DNA of 64,000 nt from Symsagittifera roscoffensis (GCF_963678635.1 NC_087069.1:5069472-5133471); one strand, 5' to 3'; shown: positions 1 to 11,537, numbered from the stretch's first letter. Translations and numbers: made by a program. The notes: generated from the letters alone by a model not told the origin.

Positions 1-1375
1 AAATAGTCATTTGTAGTAAATGTTCACTTGTAGGCAAACGAAAACTATTTCTGTACCCCTGATCCACAACTTCATCGTTTTTTTTTCATTTGAATCATAT
101 GAAAACCCGTACTTTTTTCTCGAAGGTGACTTAAACATTGCCAATTCTTTTCTAAATTATCTTTTTTTTTACTCTCGAGTTCTCACCATTCTCTCCGTTC
201 TATTATGATTGGTTTCAAAGTTTGAGATAGATTCCCGTTTGTTTTAAAAATTTTTCTCACGTTGATAGATTGAATTGAACTGTAGGAGATTTTCAAATGG
301 AATTTTTTTTTCAGCTGTAGATTTTGCTTAAATTCTCATGAAAAAAATTGAACTCATTCAGAAATTTTGCAACACTTGGTTGACTTTAATTGTTTCTAAA
401 GGTTTTTGTAGAATAAAAATTTTTCGTTGTACTGAAACTAGTTTTGAAAAGATTTTTATAAAAAGGAAGAATTTCCTTAAAATTTATTCCTAATAATTAC
501 AACTTTGACTGAGTATTTTTATTTAGATTTAAATAAAACTAGCAAGTTAAGAAAAATCCACAATTTTTCATCAATCTCATCACCTTAGAGTTAGTTCTTG
601 AATTTTGATTTTTCAATGGATAATTCTTGAATTAAGAAGATTCAGAAATGTCTAAAAAATAATGTGTAAAGACTTCATATAAAATTCGAGGATTTAATCA
701 ATAGATTTTAAAAAATAGAAGATTCTAGAAGTTTATGAATAATGACGTCAAATTCTCTGGTGGAAATATTCTACAACATTTACTGTTCCTTAAAAAATAA
801 AGTGGGATGAGGTCAATTTTTCAGGCGGAATTACTTTTTCATCGCCTAAAGAATTCGAGAGACGCCTTCATATGTCAGTAGAGAATTATGTCAGATCCTG
901 AGATTAGCTTTTTTCAATTAATTTTCAATGACAATTGATTATTCGTTACAAGAATTTTGTCACAATGAAATTTTTTCGAGCTTGAGCAGTTTTTAACATA
1001 TAAATATAGATAGTTTTCATTACGTTTACCAAAAATTCTCTCAAGAGTTTTGGCAAGATGCTAAGAAATTGAAGAATTTCTTCGGCAAAATGCACGGTTT
1101 TTCTTGTTTTTCTGAAAAAATATGTTAAATTCTATTTTTATTTCTTAAATAATGAGGCGAAAAACGCAAAATTTTAATGTCAAAAGCATGTTGACCTATT
1201 GCTGAGAAAACTTCTATATTGATGACTTTCATCGCTATTCCATTCCCTATGTTAAAACATTGGTTTCAAATGTTTCTGATCAACAGACATGCAAAATTAG
1301 TTTTCTAAAGGATTAAACTTTGAACTAAAATTTCATACAGACTAATAATCAACTGTGCAAGAAAAATTGTTATGA
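1..1375. other. AT-rich stretch, no gene seen
   Basis: Low-complexity AT-rich DNA with many homopolymer runs. Open frames here are short and of biased composition, and I find no recognisable exon, RNA gene or element. Confidence 0.5.
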
Positions 1376-1735
1376 TTTGTTTCGGCAAGTTGCTAAAAGT
1401 TTATCAGTTTTGTCTACAAAATGCAAAAAGCGTTCCATTTTTTTTCGACAAATTGCAAAATCTGTTTGCTTTTTCAACAGTACACAAAGATTGTTTCAAT
1501 TTTTTCAGCCAGATGTGAAAAGTTTTTCGTTTTTTTTTCGACAAAATGTTAAAAATGTTTCCCTTTTTTCCTACAAATGCGAAAAGTGTTTCACTTTTTT
1601 CGACAAAATGCAAAATGTGTTTCACTCTTTTCGACAAAATGCGAAATGTTACTAGTCTCGATAAAATGCGAAAAGTGTTTTAATTTTTGTTATAAAATGT
1701 TAAAAGTGTGTGAGTCTTTTTTACAAGATGCAAAT
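1376..1735 (+). repeat. Degenerate minisatellite, period about 36 bp
   Basis: About ten imperfect units built around TTTTCGACAAAATGCGAAAA and AGTGTTTCA follow each other. Because the period is close to a multiple of three, overlapping open frames on both strands appear as repeated peptides such as FRQNAK, but unit drift and composition argue against coding use. Confidence 0.7.
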
Positions 1736-1958
1736 TCATTAGAAAACTTTTCACTTGTTTACAATTTTTTTAGTGTTTTTCCGAATATGTGTGCAAAAAA
1801 ATGTTCAAATTTCTTAACATATGTGCGAGTTCGGAGCACTAAATTAAATTCTAATTGTTTTTCAATGGTTTACTTTGAACCTCTCATCTATTCTGATAAT
1901 TAAAACGAAATTGAAGGAACTAATTAATTGCAAAAAACGAAGTCAATACCAAACAACA

Positions 1959-1964
1959 TTTATT
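1959..1964 (-). terminator. Poly(A) signal of the small minus-strand gene
   Basis: AATAAA on the minus strand lies about 150 bp downstream of the stop codon of the minus-strand frame at 2110-2550 and about 55 bp past the stop of the shifted frame that continues it. The placement suits a 3' end, but the hexamer is common in AT-rich DNA. Confidence 0.4.
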
Positions 1965-2109
1965 TACAAAAATGTTTAATCAAAGAGCTGTCAAGCAGCA
2001 GAGGAGTTCTGGAGGCTCTATATAGAACGCAGAGCTGGACGAGGTTCCATCGCTGGTGGTTGTTGTGGAGTTGGAGGCGTCATTGTTTCTGAGAAACCCT
2101 CATCTTCAT

Positions 2110-2550
2110 CTATTTTGATGGGTTTTTGGCTGATCCTGCTTCCTCCCAAGGAAAGAGGGAGTCGTCGACTGGTTGAGCCACAAATTTTGAGTCAGGAATC
2201 TCGGGGTAGTTCATTCCCAGATGCTCAGAAACTTCCTCCATCATTTGCATTTCTTCAAGTTGGTTCTCTGTCATGGGTACTTCTGTCATATGATGCTCGC
2301 AGAAATCCCTTTGCATCACTTCCACCATGTGCCAGATTTGGATTGGGACGTCCATTTGTGCCAGAAAAACTTCAGAGACTGTTTCTCGCACTTGGAGTTG
2401 TACTAGATCAGGCGAAAAATCTAGAGAGTACATCAGGTTGCTGTTTTGCACTGAGAAGATCATTATGAGCAATAAATTGAGTAAAAGAGTAAAAACAAGA
2501 AGATTTAGAGCTGCGATGGAGGTATTTGACGGAAGGTAAATTGAAATCAA
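2110..2550 (-). CDS. Unrecognised small protein, probable terminal exon of a minus-strand gene
   Basis: This 146-codon open frame ends in NPSK-stop. The first half has a hydrophobic run (about residues 14-34, LNLLVFTLLLNLLLIMIF), suggesting a membrane anchor. The rest is acidic and methionine-rich (EEMQMMEEVSEHLG, PEIPDSKF) and looks soluble. No ATG precedes the hydrophobic run, so either translation starts at the internal Met in LLLIMIF or an upstream exon joins through an acceptor such as ATCGCAG. A +2 frame overlaps the end and runs about 30 more codons (DEDEGFSETMTPPTPQQPP) to a stop near 2018, then AATAAA. This suggests a recent indel or a longer native C-terminus. Its first third is duplicated at 5037-5237. 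I do not recognise the family. Confidence 0.45.
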   Translation of the reverse strand: MISIYLPSNTSIAALNLLVFTLLLNLLLIMIFSVQNSNLMYSLDFSPDLVQLQVRETVSEVFLAQMDVPIQIWHMVEVMQRDFCEHHMTEVPMTENQLEEMQMMEEVSEHLGMNYPEIPDSKFVAQPVDDSLFPWEEAGSAKNPSK

Positions 2551-3059
2551 AGTGTTTAGAGTTGAGAGAGGAGGTAGTTAACGGTAGTTAAGTTGAAAAT
2601 TAATTGATTTTTGGTTAAGAGAGAGAGGGGTACCTTCAACTCGAAGGCGTGGGTTTAACCTATCAGAATGAATTTTGCTTATTTGGATTGTAGTCGTGTC
2701 CATTCAGATTTAACCTTTTTTAAAAGGAATTCTTAGATAAAAGTCGTGTCCAAATGGAAATAAAGCTCCATTTAAGGCATTGTCGTTTCCAATAAAAAAA
2801 ATCGTTTTTATTTCTAGTTGTCGTATCCAATCAGACAAAAGTTTACGTTTTAAGGGACTAAATCTTCCAGATAAGTAAAAAAATACACAAAGGCAATCGA
2901 AAAATTGAATGTTCAAAAATTGTTTGATGTAAGAATAAGAAATATTGCCGATATAAGTAACAAAATAAAAGCGATCATGTAGCATTTCCAAAAACTTTTT
3001 CATCAAGTTAGTTAAATTTTTTGTTTGTAATCAATGAGAAATTGCTGATTTTTGAGTAG

Positions 3060-3420
3060 CTAGTCAAGGTCTTTGATTTTGATGTAAATTTGGGAGGATA
3101 ACTCAAAGTTGATGAATTTCAAAGCAAACCTCTGGAAACGTGATTCCAAAACAAACCAAGTAGGATTTTTTGAACTTTGAAAATCCTTAAAGAAATGAAG
3201 AAAAGAAGAACTTTGCTGGGGAGTTTTTACAAATTTGGGTATTGGGTAGGGGATGAAAAGAGTCCTTGACAAATTATCGTATGATTTTTTGATTAATTTC
3301 AAATTCTCGAAACTAAACAACATTTCTTTCATTGGGAGGTGTAATTCAGCCGTAAGATTAAAGCTTAAATACGCAATATGTGGATCAAAACAAACTCTCT
3401 GATTGAGTAAGTTTCTCTGA
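3060..3420 (-). pseudogene. Coding-like minus-strand frame, unrecognised
   Basis: An open stretch of roughly 120 codons ends in YIKIKDLD-stop and contains LTAELHLPMKEMLFSF and LFIPYPIPKFVKTP. Its balanced composition is unlike the surrounding homopolymer noise. Neighbouring frames upstream (ending VFIVQNRVN near 3440) and downstream (start MMKKFLEML at 3006) read similarly, as if one coding region had been broken by frameshifts. Copy 2 (5700-5990) carries extra deletions. It could be a gene remnant or chance; I recognise no family. Confidence 0.25.
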
Positions 3421-4530
3421 AGAGACCTTTACTTAGTCAATTAACTCTATTTTGTACAATAAAAACGTCCAGAAAATTATGAAAAAAGTAAGAGTCATCA
3501 TGTATTTCATCAATAAAAAAATCAATTGGAATTTTTTCTTTTTTCTTGTAAAGTAACTCGAGGAAACTCAAATGTTTTTTGATAAACATTTTTCAAATAA
3601 CGATTGAAATTTTCAAAAACGATAAACAGTTCACTATTAGAAAATGCTGGATTCTGATTGGTTCATATCAGAAAAGATAAATAACATAGGAGAAAATACT
3701 TTGAAGAAAAGTTTTTACTGAATCTGAAAAGTGTATAAAAAAATTTGAAAAAACTGTAATAAAAAAATTTTCTATTCTTGATCTGTCATTTTTTTATTCA
3801 AAGGTTCTGTTTGATGATAAAACCAGCAACAATCGAGTTCAAATTTTTCGTGAAATTTTCAATGGTAATCGATCCGAAAATCTTTTATCTATATTAAAAA
3901 GTCCATTGGTTGCAAGCTTGCGGAGATTTTGTTGCGATAACTTTGTAATAAAAGTGGATAACATATGCTAATGATTGCTTAAGTATTTGTTGAAATTTTG
4001 TTTGAAAAAACTTTTTGCCTTGTTAGAATTGAAAAATTTTCCTTATTTAGTGCTTGTAAAAGAGTTCATAGAGTAGTACACTTTTAGGCAGATAATGAGG
4101 GCTGATTCATTTATATTTATGGTGTACTACAGGTTAGTTAAAAAATTCATAATTCACCTAGAAAAGATAAAAAAATATATATGTTCTTGCAAAGTTTTGA
4201 AATTTTCAACTTAATAATATTCCTTCTCAACAAAAATTTATTTCAATATAGAAATTCAGATCTGAGACAGCAACATACAGTTATCCGGTTGAGAAAATCA
4301 TTTGAAGTTTTTTAGAAAAAGATTTATGGTATTAATTCTGCTTCGGATTAATGAACGTTCGTTGAAATGATGCATTTTTTTAATCTGAAACACAATTTTC
4401 AAGTAAAGTTCTGATGAAATTGGATTAAGATGGAAGATAGTAGAAGACGCAGAAAATAAGAAAAAATCAATTTGAGATAGAAACTCAATTTAGTTCATTG
4501 GAATTTTAGAGAATTATATTAAAATTTATG

Positions 4531-4728
4531 TTATAAATTACATCTTGAGACAAAATCGAACAAAAAAGTGTAATGTTTGGAAAACTTTCTATCATTTGAT
4601 ATACTAGGTAAACCTATATGAAAATTCAGATTTTTTGAGAAAAATTTTTGCAAATTAAGCCCAACTCCGACATCTCTTGGAAGATGACACATGGAGCATA
4701 GGTTGATACCGAGATCTACATTTCTATA
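4531..4728 (-). CDS. Possible exon of an unknown minus-strand gene, copy 1
   Basis: After a possible acceptor (CAAAATATAG) the frame reads about 65 codons with NVDLGINLCSMCHLPRDVG and FVSRCNL before a stop. The copy at 7673-7870 is identical in protein over this block. The two neighbouring base changes I see inside it (Asn AAC/AAT, Leu CTA/TTA) are both silent, while flanking bases differ more. That hints at coding constraint, but two changes are very few. No family recognised. Confidence 0.3.
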   Translation of the reverse strand, partial: YRNVDLGINLCSMCHLPRDVGVGLNLQKFFSKNLNFHIGLPSISNDRKFSKHYTFLFDFVSRCNL

Positions 4729-5036
4729 TTTTGAATATAAAAAAAATTGACGTAGAAAGGTTTTTAGAGATGATAAAATCAAGCTTGCTCAAATTTTCAA
4801 TACAAAGTAAATTTTGAGCAGACTCAGATGTTGATTATATGAATTTTAAGAAGAAAAATTTCAATTAGACACACAAAAAAGAGTTCTGGTCAGCTTCAAT
4901 TTTTTTTTCAACTAGAAAATTACGTAGAACTATAGTTTTTTGCGTAATAAACTTCGCAAAATCATTCAATTGTTACAGTTTGCACCTTGATCTCCTTTCC
5001 TTAATCAATTTTTTTGAGAACAAATCTTTTAGAAGT

Positions 5037-5237
5037 TCATAAATGTTGCGGAAAAACTTCAGAGACTGTTTCTCGCATTTGGAGTTGTACTAGATCAGGC
5101 GAAAATTCTAGAGAGTACATCAGGTTGCTGTTTTGCACTGAGAAGATCATTATGAGCATTAAATTGAGTAAAAGAGAAATAACAAGAAGATTTAGAGCTG
5201 CGATGGAGGTATTTGACGGAAGGTAAATTGAGTTCAA
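5037..5237 (-). pseudogene. Truncated duplicate of the 2110-2550 frame
   Basis: About 60 codons match the N-terminal part of the 2110-2550 frame (YLPSNTSIAALNLLV, LMLIMIFSVQNSNLMYSL) with several amino-acid changes. At the duplication junction the frame runs into unrelated sequence and stops after PQHL. It lacks the acidic C-terminal part, so it is a 5' fragment carried by the tandem duplication. Confidence 0.6.
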
Positions 5238-6302
5238 AGTGTTTACAGTTGAGAGAGGAGGTAGTTGACGGTAGTTAAGTTGAAAATAATTGATTTTTGG
5301 TTAAGAGAGAGAGGGGTACCTTCAAGTCGAAGGTGTGGGTTTAACCTATCAGAATGAATTTTGCTTATTTGGGTTGTAATCGTGTCCATTCAGATTTCAC
5401 CTTTTTCTAATGGAATTCTTAGACAAAAGTCGTGTCCAATTCTTAGACAAAAGTTCGTTTTTTTTCTAGTTGTCGTATCCAATCAGACAAAAGTTTACGA
5501 TTTAAGGGACTAAATCTTCCAGATAAGTAAAAAAATTCACGAGGGCAATCGAAAAATTGAATGTTCAAAAATTGTTTGATGTAAGAATAAGAAATATTGC
5601 CGATATAAGTAACAAAAGAATAGCGATCAAGTAGCATTTCCAAAAACTTTTTCATCAAGTTAGTTAAATTTTTTGTATGTAATCAATGAGAAATTGCTGA
5701 TTTTTGAGTAGCTAGTCAAGGTCTTTGATTTTGATGTAAATTTGGGAGGATAACTCAAAGTTGATGAATTTCAAAGCAAACCTCTGGAAACCTGATTCCA
5801 AAACAAATCAAGTAGGATTTTGAACTTTGAAAATCCTTAAAGAAATGAAGAAAAAAGAACTTTGCTGGGGAGTTTTTACAAATTTGGGTATTGGGTAGGG
5901 GATGAAAAAAGTCCTTGACAAATTATCGTATGACTTTTTGATTAGTTTCAAATTCTCGAAAATAAACAACATTTCCTTGATTAAAGCTTAAATACGCAAT
6001 ATGTGGATCAAAACAAACTCTCTGATTGAGTAAGTTTCTCTAAAGAGACCTTTACTTAGTCAAAAAACTCTATTTTGTACAATAAAAACGTCCAGAAAAT
6101 TATGAAAAAAGTAAGAGTCAACATCTATTTCATCAATAAAAAAATCAATTGGAATTTTTTCTTTTTTCTTGTAAGGTAACTCGAGGAAACTCAAATGTTT
6201 TCTGATAAACCTTTTTCAAATAATGATTGAAATTTTCAAAAACGATAAACAGTTCATTATTAGAAAATGCTGGATTATGATTGGTTCATATCAAAAAAGA
6301 TA

Positions 6303-6822
6303 AAAACTTCCTTATAAGTAATGCTCGATTCCGATTGGTTGATAGCAAAACTTTTGAAAACTCCATGATTACATTGGATAATTTTTATTTCAGCTAGGCT
6401 AGATAGCATATCTATTCTGATTTTCTTTCACGTTAAAAACAATTGGTTAGGAACTTTGCTGTTTTTATTCCTTTTTATGCATTTTTCTAGGCTATTCAAC
6501 GCCTCTTATCTAAGAATTTGGGACTTTCTGAATCTCCTATTCATTATTATTTTTACTTATTGAGATGCCGTCACTGAATAGAAACAAAAGATTTGCATGT
6601 CTTGAATGTGGCAGAGATTACATTCGCTCAGAGGCATCAAGACATCGTAAGCACGGTGGCTTTTTGAAGTGTTCCAATTGCAACTTTTATACATATAGCA
6701 GCGAGGAACTCACTTATCATATGAAGAAGAAGCATTAATGTTGTCAACATAATCATAAATTATGTACTCAGCAGTCTCAAAAAATACTCCAAGAGAAAGC
6801 AAAGTTAATACAATTTAAATAA
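6303..6822 (+). other. Copy-2-specific segment (insertion, or deletion from copy 1)
   Basis: Copy 1 reads straight from AAAAGATA to AATAACATAGG at the matching place. The extra segment repeats a nearby phrase (AATGCTCGATTCCGATTGG resembles AATGCTGGATTCTGATTGG of the flank) and contains a small zinc-finger ORF. Its right edge reads TTTAAATAAAAAACATAGG. No clear target duplication or inverted termini are visible, so direction of change is undecided. Confidence 0.55.
6565..6738 (+). CDS. Small protein with two C2H2 zinc fingers (57 aa)
   Basis: An ATG opens a 57-codon frame ending TAA. Finger 1 uses Cys12, Cys15, His27 and His30 (C-X2-C-X11-H-X2-H) with the context CLECGRDYIRSEASRH. Finger 2 uses Cys36, Cys39, His52 and His57 (C-X2-C-X12-H-X4-H), and His57 is the last residue. 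A short first finger with Tyr, the link KHGG, then a second finger resembles the C-terminal finger pairs of lola-type BTB zinc-finger proteins, known DNA binders. It may be a terminal exon, a retroposed fragment or a free small ORF. An acceptor-like TTTTTATTTCAG lies about 165 bp upstream. Eight correctly spaced Cys/His residues make chance unlikely. Confidence 0.6.
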   Translation: MPSLNRNKRFACLECGRDYIRSEASRHRKHGGFLKCSNCNFYTYSSEELTYHMKKKH

Positions 6823-7672
6823 AAAACATAGGAGAAAACACTTTGAAGAAAATTTTTTACTGAATCTGAAAAGTGTATAAAAAAATTTGAAAAAACTCTA
6901 ATAAAAAATTTTCTATTCTTGATCTGTCATTTTTTTATTCAAAGGTTCTGTTTGATGATAAAACCAGCAACAATCGAGTTAAATTTTTCGTGAAATTTTC
7001 AATGGTAATCGATCCGAAAATCTTTTATCTATATTAAAAAGTCCATTGGTTGCAAGCTTGCGGAGATTTTGTTGCGATAACTTTGTAATAAAAGTGGATA
7101 ACATATGCTAATGATTGCTTAAGTATTTGTTGAAATTTTGTTTGAAAAAACTTTTTGCCTTGTTAAAATTGAAAAATTTTCCTTATTTAGTGCTTGTAAA
7201 AGAGTTCATAGAGTAGTACACTTTTAGGCAGATAAGGAGGGCTGATTCATTTATATTTATGGTGTACTACTGGTTAGTTAAAAAATTCATAATTGACCTA
7301 GAAAAGATAAAAAAATATATATATGTTCTTGCTAAGTTTTGAAATTTTCAACTTAATAATATACCTTCTCAACAAAATTTTATTTCAATATAGAAATTCA
7401 GATCTGAGACAGCAACATACAGTTATCCGGTTGAGAAAATCATTTGAAGTTTTTTAGAAAAAGATTTATGGTATTAATGCTGCTTCGGATTAATGAACGC
7501 TCGTTGAAATGATACATTTTTTTTATCTGAAACACAATTTTCAAGTAAAGTTTTGATGAAATTGGATTAAAATGGAAGATAGTCGATGACGCAGAAAATA
7601 AGAAACAATCAATTTGAGATAGAAACTCAATTTAAATCATTAGAACTTAAGAGAATTATTTTAAAATTTATG

Positions 7673-7870
7673 TTATAAATTACATCTTGAGACAAAATCG
7701 AACAAAAAAGTGTAATGTTTGGAAAACTTTCTATCATTTGATATACTAGGTAAACCTATATGAAAATTCAGATTTTTTGAGAAAAATTTTTGCAAATTAA
7801 GCCCAACTCCGACATCTCTTGGAAGATGACACATGGAGCATAAATTGATACCGAGATCTACATTTCTATA
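7673..7870 (-). CDS. Possible exon of an unknown minus-strand gene, copy 2
   Basis: Duplicate of the 4531-4728 frame with the same protein in the core (LCSMCHLPRDVG to FVSRCNL-stop). See copy 1 for the argument that it may be coding. Confidence 0.3.
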   Translation of the reverse strand, partial: YRNVDLGINLCSMCHLPRDVGVGLNLQKFFSKNLNFHIGLPSISNDRKFSKHYTFLFDFVSRCNL

Positions 7871-8191
7871 TTTTGGATTTAAAAAAATTTGACGTAGAAA
7901 GATTTTTAGAGATGATAAAATCAAGCTTGCTGAAATTTCTTATATAAATTGAATTTTTAGCAGACTCAAATGTTGATTATAAGAACTTTAACCAGAAGAA
8001 TTTCAATTAGACACACAGTAAAGAGTTCTGGTCAGCTTCAACATTTTTTCAATTAGAAAATTACGTAAAACTATAGATTTTGGAGTAAAAAATTTCACAA
8101 AATATTCAATTGTTACAGTTTGCACCTTAATTTCCTTTCATTGATCGATGTTTTTGAGAAGAAGTCTTCTAGAAGTTCATAAATGTTGCAG

Positions 8192-8286
8192 AAACATGGA
8201 ACGAAGTTTCCTTGCGTATTTCTACTTCCAAAGGTTTTGCAGATTATATCAATGGAGCTGCTCTTTATTTATTGCAAGAAATCAAC
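8192..8286 (+). CDS. Possible LamG-like exon
   Basis: Between GTTGCAG and a GTAAAA donor, 95 nt stay open and read TWNEVSLRISTSKG then DYINGAALYLLQEIN. A Trp followed by V-S-L, then a Gly turn and Y-I-N-G, recalls the LamG/pentraxin jelly-roll consensus (W..V.l....g....YvNG). It starts exactly where the tandem duplication ends. It could be an upstream exon of the polycystin gene, a separate gene or chance. The polypyrimidine tract is weak. Confidence 0.3.
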
Positions 8287-9690
8287 GTAAAATTACAGCT
8301 TTTTATTCTCATTTTTTTCATGGACTTTCGAATGCTTAAAATAGCACCGATTCTTTCTCACTTAGACATTTTTGAGAAAACTTCCGACAAAAATTAAGAA
8401 CAAAAAGCGATTTAATAAATTATTTGCAAGAAAAGTGATAGTTAATGATACCAAAAGTTGTTGTTTTGCTGAAATAATTGCTGTAGTAACTGAACAAAGG
8501 AGCCTGAGTGAGAACCTGTATAAAATACATGATAATAATTAGACGTTATCAGTTCTAATTTCTTCTCTGCCAGCAAATTGTTCGTTCAGTTGATACTATT
8601 TTCTCCTAAATTCTTCAGTTCTGACTAACTTTTCCCGCAAAGTGAATTCAATAGCGCAAACATGTATTAAGCAGAAAGCGAGAATATGCTTGAGACATTA
8701 AAAATTGCTACGGAAAAACCATAAAAATTATGTTGTAGAAGCAACAGAAAGATAATCATCAGTTTTGAAGAAGATTTTATTGAATATTATACAATCTAAT
8801 ATAATTTCAATAAAAAATAACCCATTTTCAGTCAATTTTAGCAGTAAAATAATGAAATTTTTTTAATGATCCAATATTTAATATCATGAATATGTTAAAA
8901 ACTTCTCAGAAGTTGTAATTTTTGTACAAGATTGGGTTAATCTTTGAGAAAAAACTGAGAAGTAGTTGGATCATGGAGTTTGATCTAGAAGTTTCAATGA
9001 ATATTGCGCTCATTGTTCTATTGAATTGAGATTCCTAAGTAAATTCTTCTTGAGTTGGTCAACAAAAACCAGTTATTTACACAAAAGTAAGGTTAAAAAG
9101 GAAAACTTTGGACAGATTTGATTAATTTTTACTTTCTCGAAAATTACCATAATTTACCCGAGAAATCTGAAGTTTCACATTGATTCAGCTAATATGAGCT
9201 TTTTTTGTTCAGAGTATTATAAAAATCGCTTTTTAGCTCAAATAACTCTAAATTTTACCGTATTTCATTTTTTTGAGAGAAAATTGTAGAAAATTCCATA
9301 AAATACAATTTGAGCTTAGTTTTAAACTCTACGCATATGCATTTTTTTTTCAATTAGATCAGAAGCAACAAAATATTAGTCAAAACTTTGAGATTTCTGC
9401 AGTTCTTTCCAAAGCTTGATTTTTCTTGCATTTTTTCCAAGAACTGAAATTTTTGCACTTTTTCCCAAAAACCTGAAATTTTAGCAATTTTTTCCAAAAA
9501 TTTGACTTTTTTTCGAAGTTTCAGTAGGTCTAAGCATAGTTTCAGCTAAGTTGTGTACTGTTTCAAAAAACCAATTATCCAATAGAATATGTATTAAGTC
9601 AAATTAAAACAAATCATATCGTGTTTTGAAATTGTTTGAAAAATTTTCAATTTTATTGATAAAAATTTCCAATTTTTTGCACATCTGACC
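8287..9690. other. No gene seen
   Basis: AT-rich sequence with short runs such as TTTTTCCAAAAA repeated around 9420-9510 (CTGAAATTTTTGCACTTTTT-type phrases). I see no supported exon or RNA gene. Confidence 0.45.
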
Positions 9691-9699
9691 ATTGACTTA

Positions 9700-10560
9700 C
9701 CATCATCCAAAAAACATAATACCTTCATTACACAATCTACGCGTAATACTCCAAAGGTTACATAACGCGTGCCCGGTTTTTTGCGAAAAACTAGACATTT
9801 CTACACAAAATCCAAGAAACACTGTTTTTCTTACCATTCTCTTACTACTTGAATGTATAAATCTGAATTTGATTGATTATTTTCACCTTCAAAAACTGTT
9901 TTCAAGTTTACTTTTTACGCAAAAATTCCAGCTATTAAACGAAATTTAAAATGTTATCACCTGTGTTAATACAATGATTCTCCAAAAACACTCGAAAAAT
10001 TATTACCACGTAATACTCAAAAAATTACATAACGCGTGCCGGGTTTTTTTTGCGAAAAAACAAGACATTTCTATACAAAATCCAAAAAAAATATCACCGT
10101 TTTTCTTACCATTCTCATACCATTACACTGAAACCTTACCTTTCCATATCCTAATACATTGGGAACCTATTCCCTATGTTAATACAATGATTCTCTAACC
10201 CTTATACATAGGGATATCTATACACTATCCTAATACATGGGAAATCTAAATACTTTCTTAAAACATGGTAAGATCGGGCGCTAAAAACTTTTCTGAAACT
10301 TACCATCTCAAACATTACCATCTTAATTAGGAAACCTATTCCCTATCTTAATACATAGGAATTTTATTCCCTATCTTAATACATGGCGGTCACCACCACC
10401 CCCCTCCCCCCACTTCAGCCCCAACATATACTACTTAAATGTTTAAATCTGAATTTGATTGATTATTTTCACCTTCAAAAATTGTTTTCAACTTTACTTT
10501 TTACGCAAAAGCTCCTGCTATTAAACTTAATTTAAAATGTTATCACCTGTGATACTTTTG
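9700..10560. repeat. Block of dispersed direct repeats
   Basis: Two phrases recur. CATAACGCGTGCC(C/G)GGTTTTT followed by AGACATTTCTA is at about 9760 and 10025. A longer segment (AAATCTGAATTTGATTGATT to AAATGTTATCACCTGTG) is at about 9855-9965 and 10440-10555. Between them CCCTATCTTAATACAT-type phrases occur several times. It looks like the nested remains of a repeat family; no ends are defined. Confidence 0.6.
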
Positions 10561-11530
10561 ACTTGAAGTTTTGTGACAAATTGATATGGGGTGATATGTT
10601 GCCACTTCAAACAGTTGAAAGAGGATTTTGCAATCATTCAATTTATACATTCATAAAAAAATCTTAGCATTCAAAATAATAGCGAAATAATGCGGCTTTA
10701 AGAGCAATAAAACATCCAGTCAAACATATTCATCAGTTTAACAAAAATCGAAATTCGGAATTGATATTTCATTTTAATCCTATAGAAAAAAATTTTCCGA
10801 ATTTTTGGTTATTGATTCTGGTATCTTGAAATCACTTCTGGGCTCTTTTCCAGTTGCCCCTTTGAAAATACCGAGTTTTATGTTTGTTTTACGTGTTATT
10901 ACGGCTAAATTCGTGATGTTACGCTGTAAAATATGAAGAACAAATCTGTTCAAAATTGCCGATTTGTTCACCACGCTAAATTTCATTGCATTATGACAAC
11001 GTTAAATAGACTTTTCAAAATTGAATTTGAAGGGGGGAACTGGAAAAAAGCCCACTTCTGAAATCAATTGTTTCGAGGATGAAGTTTCGATAAAGCTCAT
11101 GTTTTTTTGATGAGTGATTTTTTGTGTAAAAAGTTAATTTTTTTTTCAACAAGTTTTGTGGCAAAAGCACATGGCGTTTTTCCTTGTTCCCCACATGCCA
11201 CTTTATATAAGTAAAAATTTTCTTCACATTGTTCGATTGATTGTTATAAAATTGCATGCGGCATCATTACACCAAGACAATCTTAATTGGTTTTCATGCA
11301 CAACCTATTAAAACCTTTAGTTACTCAAAAAATTTGATGTTTTTATCAGGTTGGCAGGGGGAAAAGGAAAAAGAGCCAATCGAGCTTTTTTAAATATCAA
11401 AAAACGCAGTGAAAAAAGTTTCGAAGTGCAAAACCTGTCTTCGAAGCTTTACTAACAAGAAAATGTTGTTCTTGTTGTTCGTGTAAGAAAGGATAGCAAA
11501 TGCGAAGTATTTCAGTTTGAAAACTGGAAA
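10560..11530. other. No gene seen
   Basis: Short minus-strand open frames occur at 10780-10986 and 11015-11257. Neither has a recognisable motif, and no splice-framed exon stands out. Confidence 0.4.
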
Positions 11531-11537
11531 ATACTTT

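Larger units (their letters stand above)
2364..5050. repeat. Tandem duplication, copy 1 (about 2.7 kb)
   Basis: The block from GAAAAACTTCAGAGACTG to AGTTCATAAATGTTGCG recurs immediately downstream at 5051-8190, with a few percent substitutions and small indels. The left edge cuts inside the minus-strand frame at 2110-2550, so copy 2 has only the first third of that frame. The unit also contains minus-strand coding-like frames at 2710-3006, about 3060-3420 and 4531-4782. Confidence 0.85.
5051..8190. repeat. Tandem duplication, copy 2 (about 3.1 kb)
   Basis: This is the second copy of the 2364-5050 block in the same orientation. It differs by substitutions, small deletions (for example near 5440 and 5980) and about 520 extra bases at roughly 6303-6822. 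It ends at the same AAATGTTGC edge that closes copy 1. Confidence 0.85.

Noticed and set aside
1377-1903. Overlapping 77-108-codon frames on both strands
   Set aside because: They arise from a 36-bp minisatellite whose period is divisible by three; composition is Phe/Lys-rich noise and units drift.
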